From: Nocardia vinacea NBRC 16497
GTDB taxonomy: Bacteria; Actinomycetota; Actinomycetes; Mycobacteriales; Mycobacteriaceae
Direction of reading: 5' to 3'
Assembly (NCBI RefSeq): GCF_000308835.1
Contig: NZ_BAGN01000398.1
Span: forward strand, 1 to 35,906
DNA length: 35,906 bases
A program made the translations under genes and the position numbers. Positions 7,269 through 15,654 of the stretch are shown here, in pieces (within the stretch, counting starts at the first letter, position 1; each line of letters opens with the position of its first letter). The notes beneath the pieces were generated by a model that made no database searches, was not told the DNA's origin, and worked only from the letters and a program-made list of their open reading frames with translations.

Positions 7269-9262
7269 ACCGCGACATTGCCGATGTGGACGGCCTGGTA
7301 GTGCGCGGCGACCCAGTCGCCGATGTCCTTGTGGCCGATGGGTCGCCACGGCTCGTCTTCCGGGGCCGGTGTCGCGGTATCACCCTGGTTGCGCACGCGC
7401 CAGGAATCGGGCAGTTGCACTTCCTGTGCCAGGTAATAGCGGACCTGGTGGGTGCGGACCAGTTCCTGGAACTGATCGAGGGTGGGCACCGGATCCTCGG
7501 AGGTGAAGCCGCCGATCGCGATAACCGCCGTGCGGCTGGCCAATTCGAGAGTGGCCGCGGTCGAGGAGCGGTCTACGGCCGCCGACCAGCGGGTCGTGGT
7601 GTCGCTCAACATGCTCACCACTTGCGGCTCAGCGAAGTTGCCACCCATGATCCGGCCCACCTGGGATTGCTGTTGGGAATCGGGCTTGCGTGCCTTGGCC
7701 GGCCCGACCGTCGGGCCGCCACCCGTATGCGACTGCGGCAGCGTCGCCACCGCGTATGCCGTCGAACCACCCAGACCCGCGATGATGCCCGCGATCACCA
7801 GCACGGAGGTCACCCGGTCCCGCAGGCGCCGTCGCCCGGCCGCCGGAACAGATGCGATGAGCAGACCTACCGCCGCGAGCACCGAGATCACGATGATCGT
7901 CCAGCGCAGCCACGGCTGCCAATCCGAATTCCGCTGCAGGACAACGAAGGCCCACACACCGGCGGTGAGAATGAGTGCGGCGGAACCGATTCGACCGAAT
8001 GCGTCGGCGCGGCGACGCCACATTTCGTGCACACCCAGTGCGAACATTCCGGCCACGGCCGGCCCGATCGCCAAGGTGTAGTAGGCGTGCATTCCGCCCT
8101 TCATCGTCGAGAAGGCGATGCCGTCGATGATCAGCCACAAGCCGAAGGTCAATGCCGCGCCACGAACCAGATCGGTGCGTGGTGCGCGCCACCGGGATGC
8201 CAGCACCAAGGCGAAGGCGAGCATCGCCGCGGGCAGCAACCAGGAGATTTCATAGCCGATTTCGCCGGTGAACAGCCGGTCCGGCCCCGAACCGAATCCG
8301 CCGAACCCCTGTCCGCCTCCGGCATTGTGCGGCATTTCGTAGCCGGGTGGCAGCTCGAAGCGGTTGCCGCCCTTGTGGTTCCGGCCGAGGAAGCGGGCGA
8401 AGCCGTTGTAGCCGAGCACCAGATCCATGAAGGTGTTATTCGTGGATCCGGCCAGATACGGCCGCGAGGATTCCGGCCACAGGATGGTCAGCACCACGAA
8501 CCAGCCGGAGGAGACGACCAGCGCGCCCGCCGCGGCCAGCAGATGCCACAGCCGCGTGCGCAGTTTTGTCGGCGCGACGATCAGATAGGCGATGCCCAAT
8601 GCGGGCAAGACCATCAATCCCTCGAGCATCTTCGCCAGGAATGCGAAGCCGAGCGCGACACCGGCCAGCATCAGCCACCGCACACTCGCCTGCCGCAGTG
8701 CCCGGATCGTGCAGTACGCGCCCGCCGTCATCAGCAGGACCATCACCGCATCGGGATTGTTGAACCGGAACATCAACGCCACCACCGGTGTCACCGCGAA
8801 GACGGCACCGGCGAGCAGTCCCGCGCCGCGGCTCTGCGCCGCCCTGGTCACCGCGCCATACATCAGCGCGACCGTCGCGACGGCCATGAGCGCCTGCGGT
8901 ATCAGCATGCTCGCACTACTGAATCCGAACAGCTGACCGGAAAGTCCCATCACCCACTGCGATACCGGCGGCTTGTCGACCGTGATGAAATTCCCGGGAT
9001 CCAGCGATCCGAACAGCAGCGCCTTCCAGTCCCGCGAGCCCGACCAGGCCGCGGCGGCATAGAAGCCATTGCCCATGGCATTGACGGTGATATTCCACAG
9101 ATAGGCCACGGCCGTCGCGATCAGCAGAACCGCCAGTCCGATGCGCTCCCACCGTCTGATCGGCGGCAACGCTGTCGCGGGTGCGGGCGGGGTCGTATGG
9201 GGCGGCGTCGTATCGGGTGGGGTCGTTTCGGGCAGGGACGCCGGGGCACTGGTCACTGTCAC
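7241..9262 (-). CDS. GT39/YkcB-like polytopic membrane glycosyltransferase
   Basis: A 673-residue protein. After a Pro/Thr-rich cytosolic tail (residues ~1-36, with three imperfect TTPPx units encoded by a 15-base tandem repeat) come about a dozen membrane helices. The first extracytoplasmic loop holds the GT-C signature ITVDKPPVSQWVM, with the catalytic acidic residue Asp96 next to Lys97. A C-terminal soluble domain (~555-673; GGFTSEDPVPTLDQFQELV ... YYLAQEVQLPD) is typical of the YkcA/YkcB mannosyltransferase-like group. These enzymes move a sugar from a polyprenyl-phosphate donor to an acceptor outside the membrane, probably an envelope glycan or protein; the acceptor is unknown. The start is a GTG 6 nt after GATACT with no ribosome-binding site, suggesting a leaderless message. 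Confidence 0.88.
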   Translation of the reverse strand: MTVTSAPASLPETTPPDTTPPHTTPPAPATALPPIRRWERIGLAVLLIATAVAYLWNITVNAMGNGFYAAAAWSGSRDWKALLFGSLDPGNFITVDKPPVSQWVMGLSGQLFGFSSASMLIPQALMAVATVALMYGAVTRAAQSRGAGLLAGAVFAVTPVVALMFRFNNPDAVMVLLMTAGAYCTIRALRQASVRWLMLAGVALGFAFLAKMLEGLMVLPALGIAYLIVAPTKLRTRLWHLLAAAGALVVSSGWFVVLTILWPESSRPYLAGSTNNTFMDLVLGYNGFARFLGRNHKGGNRFELPPGYEMPHNAGGGQGFGGFGSGPDRLFTGEIGYEISWLLPAAMLAFALVLASRWRAPRTDLVRGAALTFGLWLIIDGIAFSTMKGGMHAYYTLAIGPAVAGMFALGVHEMWRRRADAFGRIGSAALILTAGVWAFVVLQRNSDWQPWLRWTIIVISVLAAVGLLIASVPAAGRRRLRDRVTSVLVIAGIIAGLGGSTAYAVATLPQSHTGGGPTVGPAKARKPDSQQQSQVGRIMGGNFAEPQVVSMLSDTTTRWSAAVDRSSTAATLELASRTAVIAIGGFTSEDPVPTLDQFQELVRTHQVRYYLAQEVQLPDSWRVRNQGDTATPAPEDEPWRPIGHKDIGDWVAAHYQAVHIGNVAVYDLAATPN

Positions 9263-9333
9263 CTGGGGAGTATCACAGCCGTCCCGGTGGACCCCCTTTG
9301 CGTTTCCTGTCAGTCCGCTGTGAGCCTGACCCT

Positions 9334-9354
9334 AATCCCTGTGACCAGGGGATT
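9334..9354 (-). terminator. Possible terminator between lipase and glycosyltransferase genes
   Basis: AATCCCTG and CAGGGGATT pair with a one-base bulge around a 4-nt loop, just downstream of the minus-strand lipase stop at 9384. Short but well placed. Confidence 0.4.
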
Positions 9355-9383
9355 TGGGCCGCTTGGTGCGGTAACTGAGCTGT

Positions 9384-10580
9384 TCAGGTCGCCGGAATTT
9401 CGCGTTGGAACCAGTCGAGGATTTGCGGGAGCGCGACGCGCACGGTGGCGGAGTGGTCGATATCGCCGAGATCGGTGAGGGTGGCCAGGTCGGTGCGCAT
9501 GGCTTGCAGACAGTGTTCGGCATTGGCGTAGAGCACATTTCGATCGCCGGTGGCGGCATAGAGGCGGACCGGAACGCGCGGGGTCCAGTCGCAGGTGCCA
9601 TCGCTGGCAGCCACCGCTTCGCGCGCGGTTCCGCTCGGATCTTGTGCCAGGGCAAGGAACTTCGGCGTCAACAAGAGTTCGGGGCGCACGGGTAGGGCAG
9701 TGCCGATGGTGATCTCGTTCTGCTGTCCGTCGAAGAGTTGTTCGACGCGATCGGCAATCGGTTCCTGGAAGGCGTCGACGGGCCGGTCGTAGAAGTGGTA
9801 GATCCGGTTCATCGCGGTGATCCAATAAGCGAGAAAGAAGACCGCGACCGCCGGGAGGACCCGGCCCTCGATGGCGCCGGGCGTTTCGACGTGCTGAACA
9901 TCGTAGGGGCCGCTGATCGGTGCCAGCGTGGCCAATCCGAAGCCAGGGGCTTCACCGCCCTGTAGCGCTTTGCCCAGTGCCGTCGCGGCCTGGCCGCCCT
10001 GGGAGAAACCGGTGACGAGGACATCGGAATCGAGGTCGTGCTGCTGTCCGGCGGCCATGGTGCGGGCGGCGCGCAGCAGATCGACCGAGGCGCTGACCTC
10101 CGAGGGCGCGTGGGTGTAGGGATGTGCACCCGGGCCTTCGCCGAGGCCGAGGTAATCCGGTGCGATGGCCGCGTAACCCGCCGCGGCGAACATGATGGTG
10201 CGGGCCCGATCGGCACGCGTGTCGTTCACCGAGGGCGCATCGCTTTTCAGCACCAGCGTGCCGTGCTCATAGGTGACGACGCGCAGCCGCCGAGACTCGG
10301 TGCGCGGCAGGACGACAAGGCCGCTCGCCGTGGTCGGGCCGCCCTCCGGCGTGACTGTTCGGTAGACGACACGATAGGCATCGACGCCATTGCGCGCGGA
10401 AGTGCCGATATTCGCGCTGGTCAGATAGGTCGTTGTCTGTTCCGCCGACAGCTGCGTGACCGGCGTGGTGCTGACGACCTCGCCGCGCGCGACCGCCGGT
10501 GCGTTATCGGACCCGCAGGCGGGGGCCACGAGCAGTGCCGCGGCGAGCAGTGCGATTACCGAACTCGGTGTGCTGCGCAT
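9384..10580 (-). CDS. Secretory lipase family lipoprotein (LIP, PF03583 type)
   Basis: A 398-residue exported esterase/lipase. The signal sequence (MRSTPSSVIALLAAALLVAPAC) carries a lipobox with the lipidated cysteine at residue 22. The catalytic serine is Ser193 in GFSQGG; upstream is the family motif PDYLGLGEGPGAHPYTHA. The acid probably lies in ATGDRNVLY and the histidine in LGDIDHSAT near the end. Fungal and actinobacterial members hydrolyse triacylglycerols and other esters outside the cell. The frame stays open 115 codons further upstream, but that part has no signal sequence; AGAGGA precedes the chosen ATG. It is divergent from a second secreted lipase 208 bases away. Confidence 0.88.
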   Translation of the reverse strand: MRSTPSSVIALLAAALLVAPACGSDNAPAVARGEVVSTTPVTQLSAEQTTTYLTSANIGTSARNGVDAYRVVYRTVTPEGGPTTASGLVVLPRTESRRLRVVTYEHGTLVLKSDAPSVNDTRADRARTIMFAAAGYAAIAPDYLGLGEGPGAHPYTHAPSEVSASVDLLRAARTMAAGQQHDLDSDVLVTGFSQGGQAATALGKALQGGEAPGFGLATLAPISGPYDVQHVETPGAIEGRVLPAVAVFFLAYWITAMNRIYHFYDRPVDAFQEPIADRVEQLFDGQQNEITIGTALPVRPELLLTPKFLALAQDPSGTAREAVAASDGTCDWTPRVPVRLYAATGDRNVLYANAEHCLQAMRTDLATLTDLGDIDHSATVRVALPQILDWFQREIPAT

Positions 10581-10788
10581 GAACTCGGGTTCCTCTCGAA
10601 CGACCACACGGACCATCGTGACACCGCCGACTCGTATTTCCGCGACTCGCCAGCCGACCGAGCGTATTTGCTCCGCATTCGCTGTCATGTTATTAACCAG
10701 GCGATTGTCAGCCGTTTCGGCCCAGATCACCGAGCCGATGGCGTGTTTCGTTTGCAGGTCCCGATTTGTGAGCGAAGGAGCGTTTGCG

Positions 10789-11709
10789 GTGTTTGCGAAA
10801 AGTTCGCGTCTTCTCCTACCGATTATCGTGCCCGCGGTACTCATCGGCACCCTGTTCGGCGTGCGCGCTCCGGCGCACGCCGACGATGCACGTCCGGACG
10901 GGAGCGTGCCACCGGCCGGTGCCAATGATTGGACCTGCCGCCCGTCGGCGGCGCATCCACAACCCGTCGTCCTGGTTCACGGCACCTGGGGGAATCAGAA
11001 CTCGTGGGATGTGCTCGCACCGCAGCTGAAAGCGCAGGGCTACTGCGTATTCTCGCTGAGCTACGGGCGCGCGATCGCCAGTATGCGAGGTGCACAACCC
11101 GGCGTCTACGGCACCGCGGATATGCGCAACTCGGCCAGGGAAATCGCGCGATTCGTCGATGAGGTGCGTACGGCCACCGGTGTCCCGAAGGTGGATATCG
11201 TCGCGCATTCCCAGGGCGGTCCGCTGGTTCGGCAATTCATGCGCTTCGACGGCGGCGCGAATCAGCGGGATCCCGCGGAGAACAAGGTGGATCATCTGAT
11301 AACCATCGCGGCGACCAATCACGGCACCACCGCCGAAGGGCTCGGCTTTTTGCTGCCGACCGGAAGTGCGCAGGGGCCGATCCTCGGCGTGATCGCTAGA
11401 TATCTGGGCACGGCCGCGGCGCAACAGCTGATCGATAGTGAATTCCTGCGCAGCCTCAATGCCGGAGGCGATACCGAGCCCGGAGTCAATTACACGGTTA
11501 TCGCCAGCCGTCTCGATCGGGTCGTCACCCCGCCCGAGGCGACCTTTCTCACCGCCGGAATCGGGGCCACGGTCGACAATGTCTGGGTGCAGGACCTGTG
11601 CCCTGACGACGAGTTCGACCATGGCGCGCTACCGGAATCCCCCACCGTCGGCTACGTCGTTCAGAAAGCCCTCGATCCGGCCTATAGCGGTGCTGCCTGC
11701 CAAGGCTGA
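10789..11709 (+). CDS. Secreted triacylglycerol lipase/esterase (Lipase class 2 type)
   Basis: A 306-residue lipase with a Sec signal peptide (residues 1-31, cleavage after APAHA). The oxyanion segment VVLVHGTWGNQNSW (60-73) and the nucleophile elbow AHSQGG place the catalytic serine at residue 141. The acid is likely in ASRLDRVVTPPEA and the histidine in FDHGALPESP. This matches extracellular actinobacterial lipases of the Lipase_2/EstA group. The start is a GTG with AAGGAG 8 nt upstream; the frame is open far upstream but lacks a signal there. Cysteines near residues 50, 86, 276 and 304 could form the two disulfides common in this group. Its divergent neighbour is another secreted lipase, so the pair may share lipid-responsive control. 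Confidence 0.9.
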   Translation: MFAKSSRLLLPIIVPAVLIGTLFGVRAPAHADDARPDGSVPPAGANDWTCRPSAAHPQPVVLVHGTWGNQNSWDVLAPQLKAQGYCVFSLSYGRAIASMRGAQPGVYGTADMRNSAREIARFVDEVRTATGVPKVDIVAHSQGGPLVRQFMRFDGGANQRDPAENKVDHLITIAATNHGTTAEGLGFLLPTGSAQGPILGVIARYLGTAAAQQLIDSEFLRSLNAGGDTEPGVNYTVIASRLDRVVTPPEATFLTAGIGATVDNVWVQDLCPDDEFDHGALPESPTVGYVVQKALDPAYSGAACQG

Positions 11710-11827
11710 CCTGCGCGGATTGCGGTCACCGACGCACTTGCGTCAACGCTGTTATCGTCGATAGCGCCCATGGTGCTCCGGTGGTGGGACCGTGCGCCGC
11801 ACCGTCCCCCGCGAGGAATGAACTTTC

Positions 11828-11890
11828 GTGAAATACGTTCCGCGTATCGTCCTGTTTCTGGCGATTCCCGCCCTGCTGTTCCTGTGTGCC
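11828..11890 (+). other. Displaced N-terminal segment of the metallophosphoesterase gene
   Basis: A GTG at 11828 opens MKYVPRIVLFLAIPALLFLCA, a typical first membrane helix for this class of metallophosphoesterase. The frame then runs into arginine-rich nonsense, while the real continuation (WWTLIGATTDGPLRWLGS) resumes one base out of register. Removing one base near 11889-11891 joins them. This is either a genuine frameshift or a base-call error. Confidence 0.6.
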
Positions 11891-12953
11891 TTGGTGGACC
11901 TTGATCGGCGCCACGACCGACGGGCCGCTGCGCTGGCTCGGCTCGGCGGTTTTCCTGGCCGGATCCGTATGTCTGCCCGCGGCGATGTTTCTCGGCCATG
12001 GTCCGAGGCAGCACGATGCGGCATCCATCGTCGGCGACACGCTGCTCGGGCTGATGTGGGTGGTGTTCAGCTGGTCGGTGCTCGGCAATGTGGTCGGGCT
12101 CGGATTGGCCGTGAGCGGGGTGGACGATCCGGCGCGGTCCAGAGTCGTCGCCGCCGGAGTATTCGTGATCGCCGCCGCGCTATCGGTCTGGGGTGTGATC
12201 GAGGCGCGCCGGGTGCCTCGGGTGCGCACTCTGGATGTCGCGATCCGCGGGCTCGCACCGGCACTCGATGGACTCCGCATGGTGGTCATCACCGATACGC
12301 ACTACGCCGCGCTCGACCGGTTGCGCTGGTCGGAGAAGGTCGTCGATGTGGTGAATGCCCAGCAGCCCGATATCGCTTGCCACGCAGGCGATCTCGCGGA
12401 CGGCTCGGTCGAGAAGCGACATCGGCAGGTCGATCCACTTGGTAAGATCGAGGCTCCGCTCGGGCGGTTCTACATCACCGGCAATCACGAATACTTCGGC
12501 GACGCACCGGGCTGGATCGAGCATATGACCTCGATCGGCTGGCAGCCGCTGCACAACCAACACGAGACGATCACCCGCGGCGGTGACCGGCTGGTGCTTG
12601 CGGGCATCGACGACCCCACCGGCGTCGGCCTGCCCGGACACGGGCCCGACCTCCCGGCCGCCCTCGCGGGCGCGGATCCGGACGCACCGGTCGTCCTGCT
12701 GGCCCATCAACCCAGGCAGGTCATCGAGGCCGCCGCGGCCGGCGTCGCCCTGCAGATCTCCGGCCACACCCACGGCGGCCAGATCTGGCCGTTCCACTAT
12801 CTGGTCCGCCTCGAACAACCCGTGGTCGCCGGTCTCAGCCGCCACGGCGAGCACACCCAGCTCTACACCAGCCGTGGCACCGGGTTCTGGGGTCCGCAAT
12901 TCCGGGTCTTCGCGCCCAGCGAAATCACCGTCCTCGTCTTACGCAGCGCCTGA
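11886..12953 (+). CDS. Membrane-anchored calcineurin-like metallophosphoesterase
   Basis: In the 355-residue open part, residues ~8-35, 46-70 and 80-100 are membrane helices. A metallophosphoesterase domain follows with the usual metal-ligand blocks: ITDTHY (D-x-H), AGDLADG (GD), ITGNHEYF (GNHE), VVLLAHQP (H) and SGHTHGGQIWP (GHTHGG). It closes with the family tail RGTGFWGPQFRVFAPSEITVL. YkuE/YaeI-like members act on phosphoesters at the outer membrane face, some on lipids. The GTG at 11886 has no ribosome-binding site, and the missing first helix is encoded one frame away from 11828, so the intact gene probably starts there. Confidence 0.85.
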   Translation: MPWWTLIGATTDGPLRWLGSAVFLAGSVCLPAAMFLGHGPRQHDAASIVGDTLLGLMWVVFSWSVLGNVVGLGLAVSGVDDPARSRVVAAGVFVIAAALSVWGVIEARRVPRVRTLDVAIRGLAPALDGLRMVVITDTHYAALDRLRWSEKVVDVVNAQQPDIACHAGDLADGSVEKRHRQVDPLGKIEAPLGRFYITGNHEYFGDAPGWIEHMTSIGWQPLHNQHETITRGGDRLVLAGIDDPTGVGLPGHGPDLPAALAGADPDAPVVLLAHQPRQVIEAAAAGVALQISGHTHGGQIWPFHYLVRLEQPVVAGLSRHGEHTQLYTSRGTGFWGPQFRVFAPSEITVLVLRSA

Positions 12954-12961
12954 ACGAGACT

Positions 12962-12980
12962 TGCCCCGTAGGGGTATAGC
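12962..12980 (+). promoter_or_regulatory. CsoR-like operator overlapping the permease promoter
   Basis: TGCCCC-GTA-GGGGTA (12962-12976) is a near-perfect C/G-tract palindrome of the kind bound by CsoR/RicR copper-sensing repressors. It overlaps TATAGC (12975-12980), the apparent -10 hexamer 5-8 nt before the tandem GTG starts. Binding would block the promoter. No csoR gene is in the window. Confidence 0.5.
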
Positions 12981-12985
12981 TTCGC

Positions 12986-14143
12986 GTGGTGAACGCTATC
13001 TGGCACGCGCTATCCCTGGCCGGGTCGATGACCTGGGAAATACTCTGGGCTCTCATTCTCGGCTTCGCGCTGTCGGCCGTCGTGCAGGCGGTGGTGCGCA
13101 AGTCGACCATTCTGCGGCTGATGGGCGATGATCGGCCGCGCACCCTCGCCATTGCCGCGGGGCTCGGCGCGGCCTCCTCGTCGTGCTCGTATGCGGCCGT
13201 GGCGCTGGCTCGTTCGCTGTTCCGCAAGGGGGCGAATTTCACCGCCGCGATGGCGTTCGAAATCGGTTCGACCAATCTCGTCATCGAGCTCGGCGTCATC
13301 CTGGCGCTGCTGATGGGCTGGCAGTTCACCGCTGCCGAATTCGTCGGCGGGCCCATCATGATCGTGCTGCTCGCGGTGCTTTTCCGATTGTTCGTGCGGT
13401 CCAAGCTCGTCGAGGAGGCCCGCCGCCAAGCCGACCGTGGGCTCGCCGGATCGATGGAAGGCCATGCCGCCATGGATATGGCGGTTGCCGCCGAAGGCAC
13501 CTTCATACGAAGGCTGCTGTCGCGGCCGGGGCTTACCGCGGTCTCCCATGTTTTCGTGATGGAATGGGCCGCGATTCTGCGTGATCTCGTCATCGGTCTG
13601 CTCATCGCGGGCGCGATCGGCGCATGGGTGCCGGAGACGTTCTGGCAGAACTTCTTCCTCACCGATCATCCACTGCTGTCGGCCATTTGGGGACCGATCG
13701 TCGGGCCGCTGGTGGCGATCCTGTCCTTCGTCTGCTCGATCGGCAATGTCCCGCTGGCCGCGGTGCTGTGGAACGGCGGCATCAGCTTCGGCGGCGTGAT
13801 CGCCTTCATCTACGCCGACCTGCTGATCCTCCCGATCCTCAATATCTACCGCAAGTACTACGGCACCCGCATGACCCTCACTCTGCTCGCCACCTTCTAC
13901 ACCGCAATGGTCGGCGCCGGATATGTCGTCGAAATCCTCTTCAGCACAACAAATCTCATCCCCACCGAGCGCAACGCCATGGTGATGGCGGAAGGAATCC
14001 GCTGGAACTACACCACCTGGCTCAATATCGCCTTCCTCATTCTCGCCGCCGCCTTGATCACGATCTTCGTACGCACCGGCGGAATCCCGATGCTGCGCAT
14101 GATGGGCGGCTCCCCCGACAGCGAGCACGATCACATGACGTAG
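12986..14143 (+). CDS. PF03773-family permease, putative metal (Cu/Zn-type) efflux transporter
   Basis: A 385-residue permease of the ArsP_1/UPF0718 family with about nine membrane helices arranged as two repeats. Each repeat carries the conserved Cys-Ser motif: SSSCSYAAVALARSLFRKGA (residues ~63-82) and SFVCSIGNVPLAAVLWNGG (~248-266). Family members export arsenicals or, in the SO_0444 branch, Cu/Zn; which one applies here cannot be read directly. The CsoR-like operator favours copper. There are two adjacent GTG codons (12986, 12989); the message is probably leaderless. The central loop (~142-185) is charged and cytosolic. The 3' end overlaps the convergent TetR gene by 13 bases. Confidence 0.88.
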   Translation: MVNAIWHALSLAGSMTWEILWALILGFALSAVVQAVVRKSTILRLMGDDRPRTLAIAAGLGAASSSCSYAAVALARSLFRKGANFTAAMAFEIGSTNLVIELGVILALLMGWQFTAAEFVGGPIMIVLLAVLFRLFVRSKLVEEARRQADRGLAGSMEGHAAMDMAVAAEGTFIRRLLSRPGLTAVSHVFVMEWAAILRDLVIGLLIAGAIGAWVPETFWQNFFLTDHPLLSAIWGPIVGPLVAILSFVCSIGNVPLAAVLWNGGISFGGVIAFIYADLLILPILNIYRKYYGTRMTLTLLATFYTAMVGAGYVVEILFSTTNLIPTERNAMVMAEGIRWNYTTWLNIAFLILAAALITIFVRTGGIPMLRMMGGSPDSEHDHMT

Positions 14144-14694
14144 CGGTGCCAGGCCTGTTCGAGGTGAGCCGCCATATCGATGGTCGGGTCGATCAGCCAG
14201 CGGGCTTGGAGGCCGTCCGCGAGGGCGAAGAACATGGTTGCGGCGCTGTCGGTGTCGATATCGACGGGGAGGGTGCCCGCTGTTTGCATTTCGCGGAGTG
14301 CGTGGGAGAAGGCTTGGATGCCAAGGCGATAGCGTTGTCGCATGTAATCGTGGGCCGGATGGGTCGGGTCGGAGGCGGCGGCCTGCATGTGGGTGAACAG
14401 TTCAATCAGGCCGGGGACCTCGGTATTGCGGCGGACGACCTCGATAAATGTCTCGGGTGCGGAGCCGTGTAATGCGGAGGCGTCGGATTCGTCGCGCTTG
14501 CGCAGTACGGCGATGAACAGTTCCTCCTTCGAGCCGAAGTAGTGCAGCAGCCCACCCTGGCTCAGCCCGACCGCATCGGCCAGCTCGGCGATGGAGGTGG
14601 CCGAGTACCCGCGCTCGGCGATCGTGCGCAGCGCGGCATCGAGGATCTGCTCCCGTCGTTCTATGCCCTTGCCGTAGGGACCCCGTTTTGCCAT
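14131..14694 (-). CDS. TetR-family regulator
   Basis: A 187-residue regulator. The N-terminal helix-turn-helix spans residues ~12-60 (REQILDAALRTIAERGYSAT ... LSQGGLLHYFGSKEELF). The C-terminal half is helical, with a segment (SDPTHPAHDYMRQRYRL) seen in a common actinobacterial TetR group. The ligand is unknown. TAAACT (minus strand, 14706-14701) lies 6 nt before the ATG and there is no ribosome-binding site, pointing to a leaderless transcript. It is convergent with the permease; no obvious target gene is adjacent, as the upstream dehydrogenase-like gene runs on the same strand and ends 39 bases before it. Confidence 0.9.
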   Translation of the reverse strand: MAKRGPYGKGIERREQILDAALRTIAERGYSATSIAELADAVGLSQGGLLHYFGSKEELFIAVLRKRDESDASALHGSAPETFIEVVRRNTEVPGLIELFTHMQAAASDPTHPAHDYMRQRYRLGIQAFSHALREMQTAGTLPVDIDTDSAATMFFALADGLQARWLIDPTIDMAAHLEQAWHRYVM

Positions 14695-14733
14695 CGGGCC
14701 AGTTTAGGCACGAATCGCGGATCGCCTCGGCAG

Positions 14734-15654
14734 CTAAAACCGAGCAGTACGACTTTTCAGCAAGGCGGCGGTGGCGGCGCTGTAGGCGTGACTCGCTTCC
14801 ACCGGACGCAGGGTCGGGTAGTTCGACCGGTGCGTGACGATGACTCCGTTCGGGAGGGTTACGGTGCGATCCGGGACGGTGGCAACGCAATTGCCGCCGG
14901 ATTTGGCGACGAGATCGACGATCACTGTCCCGGTGCGGAGTGTGTCCAGCGCGGTGGCGTCCAGCAGCAGTGGGCCGCGGGAGCCGCGGTGCACCGCGGC
15001 GCAGATGATGAGATCGGGCGGGTCGGTGGTGAGGTGGGCGAGAAGCCCGTCCGGATTCGGCAGGAATGCCTTGGCACCGTGCCGGATTGCGGTGGACTCC
15101 TGTTCCTTGCGGTTGCCCATTGCGGTCGGCTCGTCGCCGCGGGCAGCGGCCGCGGCGATGGCGGCAAGTCCGGCCTGCCCGCAACCGAGGATCAACGCGC
15201 GCACGGGACCCTCGATCGAAAGGAGTTGTCGCCCTTGCTCGTAGGCGACATCGCCCGCTATCCGGCTCATCGCGGAGAGCGCATCGATATCGGGGCGAGA
15301 GTGTGGAACGGTTTCATAGCCGACGGATTCGATGCCGCGTGCGCGCAGTCCCGCAATCAGGTCGTGGCGATGCAGTGGATCCTGGAATCCGATGAGGGTC
15401 ATACCCGGTCGCACCGAATCCAGTTGGTATGCCGGAGGTTTCACCCACACAACCACATCGCAATGCGCGAAGATCTCCGCCCGCTCGCCCACCTGCGCCC
15501 CGGCCGCCAGGTAGTCAGCATCGTCGAACCCGATGGACCGGCCCGCATCGTGCTCCACGATGACCCGCACGCCCGCGAGCCCGCGTACATCGTCCGGTAT
15601 CAGCGCGACGCGCCGCTCCTCAGCAGCGGTTTCCCGCAGAACTCCGATAATCAT
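14734..15654 (-). CDS. Stand-alone NAD(P)-transhydrogenase alpha-1/alanine-dehydrogenase-like protein
   Basis: A 306-residue protein of the AlaDH/PNT superfamily. The N-terminal domain (1-125) has IGVLRETAAEERRVALIPDDV, VEHDAGRSIGFDDADY and WVKPP. The Rossmann domain (145-290) has the nucleotide loop GCGQAG (157-162) and the PntAA-like tail GTVIVDLVAKSGGNC. PntAA normally works with membrane subunits that pump protons; none are encoded nearby, so this is more likely a soluble oxidoreductase or a nucleotide-binding partner. Its ATG overlaps the stop of the aminotransferase gene (ATGA), implying translational coupling. An amino- or imino-acid dehydrogenase role is an inference from that partner. 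Confidence 0.82.
   Translation of the reverse strand: MIIGVLRETAAEERRVALIPDDVRGLAGVRVIVEHDAGRSIGFDDADYLAAGAQVGERAEIFAHCDVVVWVKPPAYQLDSVRPGMTLIGFQDPLHRHDLIAGLRARGIESVGYETVPHSRPDIDALSAMSRIAGDVAYEQGRQLLSIEGPVRALILGCGQAGLAAIAAAAARGDEPTAMGNRKEQESTAIRHGAKAFLPNPDGLLAHLTTDPPDLIICAAVHRGSRGPLLLDATALDTLRTGTVIVDLVAKSGGNCVATVPDRTVTLPNGVIVTHRSNYPTLRPVEASHAYSAATAALLKSRTARF

Noticed and set aside
7157..9478. Long plus-strand open frame (~770 codons) opposite the GT39 gene
   Set aside because: Antisense to a clear membrane glycosyltransferase. Its translation is Arg/His/Gln-rich with no domain, the usual artefact of high-GC third positions.
10581..10788. 208-base gap between the divergent lipases as a site for an RNA or operator
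   Set aside because: I found no strong palindrome or hairpin; only the RBS of the plus-strand lipase is clear.
13010..14134. Minus-strand open frame (~374 codons) opposite the permease
   Set aside because: Charged low-complexity mirror of a hydrophobic protein; not a real gene.
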